DNA of 27,528 nucleotides from Candidatus Zipacnadia bacterium (GCA_029821215.1 JALGTV010000006.1:1-27528), one strand, 5' to 3'; positions 8,602 to 15,399 are shown, counted from the stretch's first letter. Notes: generated by a model from the sequence alone, not told the origin. Program-made: numbers and translations.

Positions 8602-9171
8602 TCAAGTAGAGCGACGGCGGCGCACAAAACCCGCTACTCCAATCAAGCTCAGGCCCAACAAGGTCATAGTAGCCGGTTCGGGGGTAATGGCTACCCAATG
8701 GCCAGACTCCTGACCAGTAGGGCTAAAGCCTCCCAGTGTTTCCGCCGAAGGCGCGCCTGCATAGGTGGGCGGATTATATAGCAAAGGACCCGGATGGTTG
8801 GCCAGGTCCATTACGTGGACTCCGTCGGGCTTGTAGAGGGCGTCCTCATATGAGAAGACTACTTGAGCATCATAAACAGGAGTTGTTTGTGTCCACTCCA
8901 GATACTTCAGATTAATTCCGCTCCAGGCGTAGGTACCCAAACTGCTTGGAGAACTCCAATACGCAGAGTCGTCAGTAATGTTAGCCAAGTAGTTTATGGA
9001 CATATTGGGGTCCAGATAGACACGAAAGGTGTTGGCGTTAACGTCATCGAAATCTACGGTGTACTCCCAGGTCTTGGTAGCGGGTTTGTATTGCGAGGTT
9101 ATCGTGTCGGCTGCTGCTACCGTTGCTACTAATGCCAATACACCAATCAGGACAACAACTTTTGAGGACAT
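8602..9171 (-). CDS. PEP-CTERM sorted secreted protein
   Basis: This 189-residue protein has a signal peptide (about 1-21, cut after VAAA). Its C-terminus is a complete PEP-CTERM sorting signal (residues 163-189): TPEPATMTLLGLSLIGVAGF followed by an RRRR cluster. The middle is a small beta-rich domain without a family I recognise. In known systems, exosortase (EpsH-type) cleaves at the PEP motif during export, and such proteins travel with exopolysaccharide clusters; an exosortase is not in this window. A strong promoter lies upstream (9265-9293). The ribosome binding site is replaced by a run of nine G (9178-9186) that ends 6 bp before the ATG, which could allow slipped-strand variation of translation. 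A terminator follows the gene. Confidence 0.9.
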   Translation of the reverse strand: MSSKVVVLIGVLALVATVAAADTITSQYKPATKTWEYTVDFDDVNANTFRVYLDPNMSINYLANITDDSAYWSSPSSLGTYAWSGINLKYLEWTQTTPVYDAQVVFSYEDALYKPDGVHVMDLANHPGPLLYNPPTYAGAPSAETLGGFSPTGQESGHWVAITPEPATMTLLGLSLIGVAGFVRRRRST

Positions 9172-9177
9172 ATATGT

Positions 9178-9186
9178 CCCCCCCCC
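9178..9186 (-). promoter_or_regulatory. G9 homopolymer acting as Shine-Dalgarno of the PEP-CTERM gene
   Basis: On the minus strand the sequence AAGGGGGGGGG ends 6 bp before the ATG at 9171. It is the only purine-rich ribosome-binding segment. Homopolymeric G tracts of this length are prone to length change, so its position can tune spacing and strength. Confidence 0.6.
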
Positions 9187-9264
9187 TTAAAGCTGTGACT
9201 AAAGCTATAAACAAACAGCCCTTACTAACTCATTATGATAGCAAGTATTCACCCTACGTTTATA

Positions 9265-9293
9265 ATTATACCAGATATGCAAATCTTTGTCAA
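9265..9293 (-). promoter_or_regulatory. Sigma-70-type promoter of the PEP-CTERM gene
   Basis: TTGACA (9288-9293) and TATAAT (9265-9270) are perfect consensus boxes 17 bp apart, and TGG before the -10 box makes it extended. The start site would lie near 9258, leaving a leader of roughly 85 nt. Confidence 0.88.
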
Positions 9294-9351
9294 GCTCCTG
9301 ATAGAAAATATTTACATCTACTGGTTAGGGGGCCCTGTTTCTCCGCCTGGC

Positions 9352-9487
9352 CACGGAGTGGACGGGTAATGATATGTAAGGAGAGGTATGTGTGCCTATA
9401 TTTGCCGAGCCGCTCCGGGACAAAGAAGCAGCCGGGATTGAGGCAATTCAAAATAACCCTGACAACCTACTGGAGAGGGCCCAACAC
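9352..9487 (+). repeat. Shortened direct duplicate (copy A) of the 5' end of the PEPCK-like gene
   Basis: This segment repeats 9606-9783 with three substitutions, one 39-bp deletion (bases 9651-9689 of copy B are missing) and one 3-bp deletion. It includes the same AAGGAG ribosome binding site and GTG start. Both deletions are multiples of three, so the frame is kept. The other copy lies 254 bp downstream. Confidence 0.92.
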
Positions 9488-9538
9488 GAGGACCATAGCC
9501 GCCTCACGAGGACGCGAGCAGCAGGCTTGCAATTGTGA
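9392..9538 (+). pseudogene. Truncated 5' duplicate of the PEPCK-like gene (48 codons)
   Basis: The GTG at 9392 has the same AAGGAG spacing as the full gene at 9646. The frame reads MPIFAEPLRDKEAAGIEAIQ, then NNPDNLLERAQH, which matches the N-terminus of the full protein minus residues 3-15 and one Ile. It then runs into unrelated sequence and stops at 9538. It overlaps the -35 box of the downstream promoter. It is most likely a by-product of a local duplication, although with an intact ribosome binding site a short peptide could be made. Confidence 0.6.
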
Positions 9539-9555
9539 CGGCAAGGAGGTATAAT
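9527..9555 (+). promoter_or_regulatory. Sigma-70-type promoter of the PEPCK-like gene
   Basis: TTGCAA (9527-9532) and TATAAT (9550-9555) are 17 bp apart. The predicted start near 9562 gives a leader of about 85 nt containing the second duplicated ribosome binding site. The promoter lies between the two duplicate copies. Confidence 0.75.
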
Positions 9556-9605
9556 GTAGTAGCGAGCAAATAATATATTATTATTACAAGTTGGACCACC
9601 AGCGG

Positions 9606-9783
9606 CACGGAGTGGACAGGTAATGATATGTAAGGAGAGGTATGTGTGCCAATAACCACCGGACAGATTACCATTGAAAGCTTCCGCCATATATTTGCCG
9701 AGCTGCTCCGGGACAAAGAAGCAGCCGGGATTATTGAGGCAATTCAAAATAACCCTGACAACCTACTGGAGAGGGCCCAGCAC
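9606..9783 (+). repeat. Copy B of the duplicated leader and gene start
   Basis: This is the intact partner of the duplicate at 9352-9487. It covers 40 bp of leader, the AAGGAG at 9632-9637, the GTG at 9646 and the first 46 codons. Confidence 0.92.
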
Positions 9784-11016
9784 TATGGGGTCCACTATAA
9801 GAATGGTAGTTGGGGGTGGGGCTCAAATATCTGGCACCGTAGTGAGGCGAATACAGAGGTAGTGGCCAGTGAACACGAGCTTAAAGGGCACCACCGGCAG
9901 CTTATGCTGCGCGTGTTGGAACATATCCAGGGCCGACCGCTGATTCAAGTTGATGCCAACCAGGGCAGCCCCGAGTGCCCCGCCCAGATGCACTGCCGGT
10001 TATATTGCGATCCCCAATACCCTGACATCGCCTACCGCTGGCGGCAGTTGTGCTTTCCTGCTGACCCCAGCCAGGACCCTGATGCTGTCCTGTTTTTCAT
10101 CCCTCAGTACCTGGGGAACCCGTCCATACCGGACCGGCCGGGCCAGATGCTACAGGTGATTCGCTTCCCCAATCATAATTACACCATCTGCACGGCGACC
10201 TCGTACCAGGGCGAAGTCAAAAAGGCTTTCCTATCCCACTGGATACTCCATTGCTATAAGCACGGGGGCACTGGGGAGCATGCTGCCCTCAGAGAGTTTA
10301 CAGTCAAAACGGTACGAGGAGATGAAAAGCGAGTAGTAATGGGCGTGTGGGGGCTGACCGGCAGCGGCAAATCTAGCCACGGCCTGTACGTATTTAACGA
10401 AGAGACCATTCCGGTATTTAAGGACAGATTCGGGATAGATTTATCCGGTATTGTCTACAACCAAGCCATCAAGAATGATGACGTCACCGGCTGGTTTAAG
10501 GATAGGGTATATGGAGCCGAGCGGGGGGCGTGGACGAAGACAGAAGGGGTAGGCCGCCATCAACAGGCCATTTATCGGGCCGGGATGAGTGCTACTGCGC
10601 TACATGAGAATACTGAATGGGATGAAGCCGGACAGGTCAGCTTTGCCGGTGAGCGGTTCCAATACCACGGGCGACTTAACCAAAATGCCCGCAGCGTCCT
10701 CAGGCTTGAAGACACGGGCTACTTTGATGGCAGTGTTGATTCCACTGGGCCTCCCACCACTATGGTATTCATTAGCCCGGGCTATACAAGTGATTATGCG
10801 TGGCTTAAACTCAACGATATTAACTTCGCGGCTAAAGTGCTCGCCGATGGCCGGACAGTCGGCCATCCCGCTCAGAGCCAGGAAGGCGCCGGCGAGACAA
10901 AGTATTCTAGCCGATATTGCTTACCGGGGTCGGCAATGCGCACCATGTCACACGGCTACGAGATTTTATGCGCAAACGCGCTGAAGCCGGCGATCCCATT
11001 GAGGTCTATCAAATAA
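9646..11016 (+). CDS. Divergent ATP-type phosphoenolpyruvate carboxykinase-like protein, 5' part before a frameshift
   Basis: The 456-residue frame starts at GTG with AAGGAG 8 bp upstream. The core resembles ATP-dependent PEP carboxykinase. SYQGEVKKAFLS matches the family's Y-x-G-E-x-K-K-x-x-x-S metal-site motif, VMGVWGLTGSGKSSH matches kinase-1a (GLSGTGKTT), and NDDVTGW resembles kinase-2 (GDDEHGW). NQNARSVLRLED followed by TTMVFISPGY resembles the late 'NTR...VIFLT' segment. The usual RSPKD motif and a clear MHCSAN motif are not visible, so the real substrate is uncertain. Homology is lost after about residue 424, and the last 30 residues are out of frame: using T10917 twice joins the protein to the frame ending at 11393. 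The joined product would be about 582 residues, slightly longer than the usual 530-540. The gene has its own promoter (9527-9555). Confidence 0.75.
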   Translation: MPITTGQITIESFRHIFAELLRDKEAAGIIEAIQNNPDNLLERAQHYGVHYKNGSWGWGSNIWHRSEANTEVVASEHELKGHHRQLMLRVLEHIQGRPLIQVDANQGSPECPAQMHCRLYCDPQYPDIAYRWRQLCFPADPSQDPDAVLFFIPQYLGNPSIPDRPGQMLQVIRFPNHNYTICTATSYQGEVKKAFLSHWILHCYKHGGTGEHAALREFTVKTVRGDEKRVVMGVWGLTGSGKSSHGLYVFNEETIPVFKDRFGIDLSGIVYNQAIKNDDVTGWFKDRVYGAERGAWTKTEGVGRHQQAIYRAGMSATALHENTEWDEAGQVSFAGERFQYHGRLNQNARSVLRLEDTGYFDGSVDSTGPPTTMVFISPGYTSDYAWLKLNDINFAAKVLADGRTVGHPAQSQEGAGETKYSSRYCLPGSAMRTMSHGYEILCANALKPAIPLRSIK

Positions 11017-11393
11017 ATACAACCGGCAAGATTGGGGCCAAGTATGAATGGGACACAGTAGTGCTTAATGGCCAGGAATACGCAGTCCCGCGGGCTGTTT
11101 TTAAGATAAAGCACAGTAAGAAGCAGCCCGTGGGTGGCACTGATCCAGCTATTGAAGAGACGGAACTATTCCTGGTGTACGCGCCCCATCCGGTGTGGGG
11201 TGAGAAGGTGCTGGTGCCTACTCGGGTGGAAGGAATCAGCCAGGAACGGTTGGCACAGCTTAACCCGTATACGTATCGGACCAATGAGGAGATGGAAGCA
11301 TTACTGCAGGCGCAAGTAGCCCTGAGTAAGTACTATCTCCGCCAGCAGTGTCCGGGGCTGGATCGCGACATCTATTATGCCATGGATTTTTGA
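10917..11393 (+). CDS. PEPCK-like protein, 3' part after the frameshift
   Basis: This is the same gene in the next frame. The reading frame opens after a TAG at 10908-10910 and gives LLTGVGNAHHVTRLRDFMRK and onwards, ending at TGA 11391-11393. Sense continues directly from the 5' part: ...ETKYSSRY joined to LLTGVGNAHH needs one extra T at about 10917. The TTG at 10917 has no ribosome binding site, so separate translation is unlikely. The segment has PEPCK-like features (a helix rich in R/K, then VYQINTTGKIG, similar in place to the family's VNTGW region). No slippery heptamer or stimulatory stem is evident, so it looks like a real mutation or a one-base sequencing deletion and not programmed frameshifting. 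Confidence 0.7.
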   Translation: MLTGVGNAHHVTRLRDFMRKRAEAGDPIEVYQINTTGKIGAKYEWDTVVLNGQEYAVPRAVFKIKHSKKQPVGGTDPAIEETELFLVYAPHPVWGEKVLVPTRVEGISQERLAQLNPYTYRTNEEMEALLQAQVALSKYYLRQQCPGLDRDIYYAMDF

Positions 11394-11655
11394 TCACTAC
11401 TGCCTCGTTGATCATAAGTAGCTACCACTGCAGCATCGCCGCCATCCGCCGGTCAGTGATTTCCTACTCGGGCTTAGAATTGGCCCAACAGGTAATAGCA
11501 GAAGCTGTGGAGGCCAGGCTACAGCGTTGGCTGCAAAGCCCGATCAACTGTTGCTGCTGAGCGAAAGCGTAGACCAGCACAGCAAGACGCCCTCTGCGAA
11601 AGTATGGCAATTACAATAAACAGTAAACAGATACAACAGGACGTGAGGGCAATTA

Positions 11656-12258
11656 ATGTTGCCGGTAGTGAACTATAAAATAGGCGAACGCACACTGCGA
11701 GTCGGTATGATTGGGCTGGTGGTGGCAATTCTGCCAATCATATTGCCAAGTCATGTCCTACGGGCCGGCGAGGAACAGGTAGGGGGTGGCTCCTCTCCCC
11801 CATTGGGCACATCGATAGCATGTATTGACCACCTGCCGCAGGACCCATTTCAGCGGTGCGCCTACAAGGCTGTTATAAAACAAGAATTTGGTGCTCTGCA
11901 GCCCTGGCAACATTATGCGTATACCCAGGGGCTTCAGCAAGGGATAACCGTGGACGGAAAAGCGTGGCTAACCGTGTATGGGCCCTGGGAAGGCCGTCAG
12001 GGGCGAATCACGGCCTCAGGGGCTCAATGCTCCCCCCGCGTAGCTGCTGCTAATGGTGTCCGGATGGGCTGGTTTATTTGGTTGCAGTCTACGCCCAATG
12101 GAGGCGCTGAAATCCGCCAGGTACTTGATTGTGGAGCAAAGAGAAATGACGCGATTGCTCGTGCTAAAGGCGCCAACCTCTGGGCAGACCTCTGGCATCC
12201 ACGCCGATCCAGGTGGACTGCCATAGCCAATTATGCTGTTATTGGGCCGATCGGATGA
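11656..12258 (+). CDS. Secreted or membrane-anchored 3D/RlpA-like double-psi beta-barrel protein
   Basis: This 200-residue protein has an N-terminal hydrophobic segment (about 14-31, RVGMIGLVVAILPIILPS) that could be a signal peptide or anchor. A central linker follows, then a C-terminal domain (about 104-181) with WLTVYGPWEGRQGRITASGA, VAAANGVRMGW, a D-C-G element and NLWADLWHPR. TASG, an 'AA.....G' strand, then D-x-G and a final aromatic-D-x-W are the pattern of 3D/MltA-C-like and RlpA-like barrels, which act on or bind peptidoglycan. The assignment is by pattern only, and one Asp of the classical triad is uncertain. Four cysteines (56, 68, 125, 159) could form disulfides. The start ATG has GAGGG about 8 bp upstream. 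It lies 262 bp after the PEPCK-like gene, with no gene seen between, and about 500 bp before parA. Confidence 0.6.
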   Translation: MLPVVNYKIGERTLRVGMIGLVVAILPIILPSHVLRAGEEQVGGGSSPPLGTSIACIDHLPQDPFQRCAYKAVIKQEFGALQPWQHYAYTQGLQQGITVDGKAWLTVYGPWEGRQGRITASGAQCSPRVAAANGVRMGWFIWLQSTPNGGAEIRQVLDCGAKRNDAIARAKGANLWADLWHPRRSRWTAIANYAVIGPIG

Positions 12259-12499
12259 GTGTGTGAGACCCAGCCGTTTGAGGCTATATCACACTATGAT
12301 CGATTGGCTTTCTCCTTTACTATCGCCCCATGTGTCACTACACATAGACTCCTTGCCCGGCCCGTAATGCTATGGCTATCCGAGACAGACAGCGGCAGCC
12401 GTAGCAGCGGACAGGCCACGCCGATCTCCAGACTGGCTTGCTCTCTATCTCGCCCCGGACGCTAAGCACTATGCCCCAAGGCTCGCGGCGCAGCCAGAC

Positions 12500-12523
12500 G
12501 GTTTTACGGTATAACCGTTGTAC
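12500..12523 (+). repeat. Octamer array 1 of the partition locus
   Basis: Three abutting octamers lie here: GGTTTTAC (12500), GGTATAAC (12508) and CGTTGTAC (12516). The centre also forms the dyad ACGGT-ATA-ACCGT (12506-12518). The words match those of the arrays at 12658 and 13581. Confidence 0.7.
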
Positions 12524-12657
12524 AGCATTGCCGTGTCACTGTGGGGTGCTTACTACTATGCCTTGAATCTCCAAGTAGTTGCCATCAAGCGCTGCTACAA
12601 ACTCCCAGGTCTGCTACGCGCTAATAGTGTGTCGGTTTTGCCGCAACAAGGTTGTGA

Positions 12658-12737
12658 TGCATAACGGTATAACGGTAAAACGGGAGTAAGGGTTGACATC
12701 TTTGAGGAATTGCGGTATAAGAGTAAAGGAGTATAGG
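12658..12737 (+). repeat. Octamer array 2 covering the parA promoter
   Basis: Octamers in one 8-bp register: TGCATAAC (12658), GGTATAAC (12666), GGTAAAAC (12674), GGGAGTAA (12682), GGGTTGAC (12690), then, after two poor units, GGTATAAG (12714), AGTAAAGG (12722) and AGTATAGG (12730). The first part abuts the -35 box and the last part includes the -10 box, so a bound protein would block the promoter. The spacing suits ribbon-helix-helix dimers such as omega or CopG relatives, which bind short tandem repeats. Autoregulation and a centromere role are inferences. Confidence 0.72.
12693..12721 (+). promoter_or_regulatory. parA promoter
   Basis: TTGACA (12693-12698) and TATAAG (12716-12721) are 17 bp apart. 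The predicted start near 12728 leaves a leader of about 37 nt to the parA ATG at 12765. The promoter lies inside the octamer array. Confidence 0.82.
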
Positions 12738-12764
12738 TAAGATGTATATTGTGAGAATGATGTA

Positions 12765-13541
12765 ATGGCTCGTACTATTGCCGTGTCCAATCAAAAAGGT
12801 GGGGTAGGCAAGACGACGACGGTGGCCAATCTGGGAGCGGCGCTATCCGAGATGGGGCAGCGAGTGCTGGTAGTAGGCCTGGACTCACGGGGAGATTTGG
12901 GGGTCCACTTTGGGGTGAGCGGGGCGGAGGTGGATGCGACAGTGTATGAAGGGATGTTCGCGGAGGAAGTCGGGTTTGAGGAAGTTATTATACATATTGA
13001 GGAAGCGAGGGTAGATCTAGCCCCAGCGACAAGGGAATTGGCCGGAGCTGAGTTGATATTGGGAGATATGGCAGTTGTCGAGCGGAGAGAGGTCGTGGCA
13101 GAGGCACTGGCGCCCGTGCAGGATAGATACGATTTCATAATACTTGATACTGCTCCTGGGCTACACCTGCTATTGGTCGCGGCGCTAGCGGCAGCCAGAG
13201 AGGTAATTATACCGCAGCAGGCCTCGTATTTGGCGCTTCACGGATTGCGCGAGATCACTGAGAGTATTCAGCAACTGCGGCGAATGGGGCCGAGGTTAAG
13301 CATATGCGGGATTTTGCTCACCATGCAAGACCGACGGACCGTACACCACCGGCAGGTAATCCACATGGTACGGGAAGGGTTTGGTGAACTGGTCTTTAAT
13401 ACAGTCGTTCCCGCCACTATCAGATTCCAAGAAGCCCCAGCCAATGGCCAGCCCATTACCCAATATGCGCCCAACTCCGAAGCTGCCCAGGTGTATCGGC
13501 AGATCGCAAGGGAGGTAATGGAACGTGCCCCGCAAACCTAA
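12765..13541 (+). CDS. parA: ParA-type partition ATPase
   Basis: This 258-residue protein carries the deviant Walker A motif KGGVGKTTT (residues 11-19) that marks ParA/MinD/Soj ATPases, followed by FIILDTAPG near 123-131 as Walker B. The segment that normally reads D-x-D-P-Q-G-N is GLDSRGDLG (about 39-46) here: the Asp is kept, but P-Q and N are replaced. The later 'P-x-x-S-Y-L-A-L-x-G' segment (QQASYLALHGL) is normal. Length fits small type Ib/Soj-like ParA proteins without an N-terminal DNA-binding domain, so promoter control would fall to the partner protein. It is 4-1 overlapped at its 3' end with the ribbon-helix-helix gene (17 bp) and faces the repA gene. The role is segregation of the replicon by ATP-driven movement of partner-bound centromere DNA. 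Confidence 0.92.
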   Translation: MARTIAVSNQKGGVGKTTTVANLGAALSEMGQRVLVVGLDSRGDLGVHFGVSGAEVDATVYEGMFAEEVGFEEVIIHIEEARVDLAPATRELAGAELILGDMAVVERREVVAEALAPVQDRYDFIILDTAPGLHLLLVAALAAAREVIIPQQASYLALHGLREITESIQQLRRMGPRLSICGILLTMQDRRTVHHRQVIHMVREGFGELVFNTVVPATIRFQEAPANGQPITQYAPNSEAAQVYRQIAREVMERAPQT

Positions 13542-13884
13542 GCTACCGAGTGCCGCCGACTTTTTCATTGGTGGTGATTCTGTAAAACAGCAAGGCGGTA
13601 AAACCGTAAAGCGGCAAAAAGTCCAAGCCTTTGAAGAACCAGAGGCCAACGCCAAAGCGGTCCAGGGCAGTCCGCCGCGAACCGTTAACTCCGGGTTTAC
13701 CGAAAAGGTAACATTTTATCTACCACCTAATTTGCTAAAGACGCTGGAACTCAGCAGGGTGCAGATACTGTTGGACCACAACCTGAAGGCTAACCGGTCA
13801 CAGATAGTACAAGTAATATTGGAGGAGATGATCCAGAACACCGACCGCATTGCCTCCCTGTTGGAGGAGTATGCCGAAAAATAG
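13525..13884 (+). CDS. Ribbon-helix-helix partition partner (ParB/ParG/omega-like)
   Basis: This 119-residue basic protein starts at GTG 13525 inside the end of parA, with GGGAGG about 9 bp upstream. Residues 61-105 form a ribbon-helix-helix: strand KVTFYLPPNL, then two helices, the second being RSQIVQVILEEMI. The first 55 residues are polar and probably disordered, with many Lys/Arg, as in ParG and omega partners that stimulate ParA through a mobile N-terminus. There is no ParB/Srx domain. It probably binds the octamer arrays upstream of parA and the array within its own gene. Sequence identity to a named family cannot be judged here, so the name stays general. Confidence 0.78.
   Translation: MPRKPKLPSAADFFIGGDSVKQQGGKTVKRQKVQAFEEPEANAKAVQGSPPRTVNSGFTEKVTFYLPPNLLKTLELSRVQILLDHNLKANRSQIVQVILEEMIQNTDRIASLLEEYAEK
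13581..13620 (+). repeat. Octamer array 3 inside the ribbon-helix-helix gene
   Basis: Five abutting octamers: TGTAAAAC (13581), AGCAAGGC (13589), GGTAAAAC (13597), CGTAAAGC (13605) and GGCAAAAA (13613). Eight is not a multiple of three, so the period does not come from a protein repeat. The words match the arrays upstream of parA. Confidence 0.62.
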
Positions 13885-13974
13885 AAGAGGCGGGTTGGTT
13901 GAGGTGGGGGAGAGGCGACGAGTGATAGACGAGAATTGGCTGTAAATGTAACTGAGATGGGGAAAAGGGCAATA

Positions 13975-15399
13975 TCAGAACTCTTCGCGCTCGGACGCCT
14001 CAAGTAAGTCGCTTATGTATTCTTCCAGGACGATTTGATAAGCAACGCTGTCAGTATGGGCCGCCAGGGCCGGGTTGTCTTGTTGAAGTTGCAGCTGGGC
14101 GGCTGCTTCTAACTGGGCACGGTCGGTGGGGGAGAGGCTTTCCAGGGACTCACGCAAAGCTTTCCTTTCGGCAAGGCGATCAGCAATCTGTTGCTGCCGA
14201 CGGTATTGGCGCTGGCGCTCAGCTTCAGCCGCTTGGTGAGCTTTCTGCGCCTCGGCCTGAGCCTTCAGGTAACTGGCTGGCGGCGCCCAATCATTGCGGA
14301 TGGCTTCCACCAGCATTGCCGGAGGGTTGTGAGAATCGCGGTAGGGCAGATATGCCAACTGAGTCTGTACCTGGGGACCGTATTCGGCTACCAACCGCCT
14401 TGCTACCGATGCAGTCACGCCGACCTTAAGTAGCTGAGCGACCAGTTTATTACCCTGAGGTTGTTGGGACGCGGCAGATGCTGCCAGGTGGTGCTTATCT
14501 GTGAACCAGTACAGTACCTGCTCACTGGCCTCTCGTCCGGGGCGATAATACCTAAATCCCTCCAAAAAACCACTATCAATTAGCTCTTCATGCGCGCGAG
14601 CCAGTTGCTGCTTTATATGGCTGGGATAGTAATTACGGCTCATACCCAGTTTCTCAAAGCCCAGCTTACGCAACTCAATACGGAAAGCAGTCTTGCCGTC
14701 CAGCCGCTTCTTGTCTAAGTACCGAAATAGACGCCGAGCGACTGCGCTTCGTAACCCAAAATAGAAGCCAGTGTCCAATTGTTTCAAGTTGCCAGCCTGG
14801 AACGATTTGAATACAACCTGGTTCCAGGCGATATAGCTCAACGGCTGGCGACGGGCCTGACCCTGGGCCTTGCGTCCTACTGGTTCATTGTACAAGGCAT
14901 AATCGTCAATTATGTGGAAGCCTACGTCAACATATTGCTGTTTAGTCTTGTCCCAGAAAGCTTGCTTGGCGGTTATGGTAACTCCTAATAGTCTATTTAA
15001 GCAGCCTTTTAGGCGCGCATAGCTACCGCCTTTGTCCGGCCAGCCCAGTCGCTTGATTAGTTCGTAGCGCGTAGTATGGATTGTGCGGTTCTCAAAACCC
15101 TGCTCCCGCGTTATCTCCATTAGGGCCACATAGACCTGCTCGTCGCTGGCGATGGGTAGACCAAACTCCTCGCTGCCAGTAAGAATCCAGGTTCGCTCAA
15201 TGGTCTGGCCACCTTTCCCTTTTATTACATCGGAGAACTCAATTGTGTCTACCCCTTCCGGCTGCCGATCAGCCAGTAGGGCAAAGGGAAATTCGGCCAG
15301 GTTCAACTCATCGCCACCCAGCCGCAGAGGCTCCAGAGGAACTTGCTCCGGGCCATCCGCCGAATTCTGCCACTCAAGTTGCAGACTATCGGTGGTCAT
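13975..15399 (-). CDS. repA: Replication initiator protein A family (plasmid RepA)
   Basis: This 474-residue protein has the RPA (replication initiator protein A) domain over about residues 30-300. It contains LNLAEFPFALLADRQ, an IEF...G...R.W.LTGS segment (RTWILTGSEEFGLPIASDEQ), RYELIKRLGWPDKGGSYARL, and LLGVTITAKQAFW; this order of motifs is characteristic. The C-terminal third (about 380-474) is a Glu/Gln/Arg-rich helical extension. Members initiate replication of plasmids and chromids in proteobacteria and Planctomycetes and bind an origin near their gene. It runs convergent with the partition genes (90 bp apart, no clear terminator between). Its ATG has only a weak ribosome binding site. 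The sequence upstream (15400-15704) has a DnaA box and may be the origin. Confidence 0.87.
   Translation of the reverse strand: MTTDSLQLEWQNSADGPEQVPLEPLRLGGDELNLAEFPFALLADRQPEGVDTIEFSDVIKGKGGQTIERTWILTGSEEFGLPIASDEQVYVALMEITREQGFENRTIHTTRYELIKRLGWPDKGGSYARLKGCLNRLLGVTITAKQAFWDKTKQQYVDVGFHIIDDYALYNEPVGRKAQGQARRQPLSYIAWNQVVFKSFQAGNLKQLDTGFYFGLRSAVARRLFRYLDKKRLDGKTAFRIELRKLGFEKLGMSRNYYPSHIKQQLARAHEELIDSGFLEGFRYYRPGREASEQVLYWFTDKHHLAASAASQQPQGNKLVAQLLKVGVTASVARRLVAEYGPQVQTQLAYLPYRDSHNPPAMLVEAIRNDWAPPASYLKAQAEAQKAHQAAEAERQRQYRRQQQIADRLAERKALRESLESLSPTDRAQLEAAAQLQLQQDNPALAAHTDSVAYQIVLEEYISDLLEASEREEF

Larger units (their letters stand above)
12259..12764. other. 506-bp region upstream of parA: regulatory and possible centromere sequence
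   Basis: No convincing gene was found. A 6-bp inverted repeat ATGTGT/ACACAT lies at 12330-12345. From 12500 onward the region holds arrays of an octamer near GGTAWAAC and the parA promoter, annotated separately. Confidence 0.6.

Noticed and set aside
8287..8781. Plus-strand open frame of 164 codons
   Set aside because: It runs antisense across the prepilin and PEP-CTERM genes, contains the terminator and has no ribosome binding site or domain pattern.
10895..10925. Programmed ribosomal frameshift in the PEPCK-like gene
   Set aside because: No X-XXY-YYZ slippery heptamer and no obvious downstream stem at the junction; a base deletion is simpler.
11348..11560. Plus-strand frame of 70 codons after the PEPCK-like gene
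   Set aside because: Its first part overlaps the PEPCK-like gene in another frame. The last 30 codons could form a helix, but no ribosome binding site or homology was seen.
12259..12465. Plus-strand frame of 68 codons after the 3D gene
   Set aside because: No ribosome binding site, no recognisable motif, and it lies directly upstream of regulatory repeats.
13885..13974. Terminator between the RHH gene and repA
   Set aside because: The 90-bp gap is G-rich but shows no stem with a T-tail in either direction.
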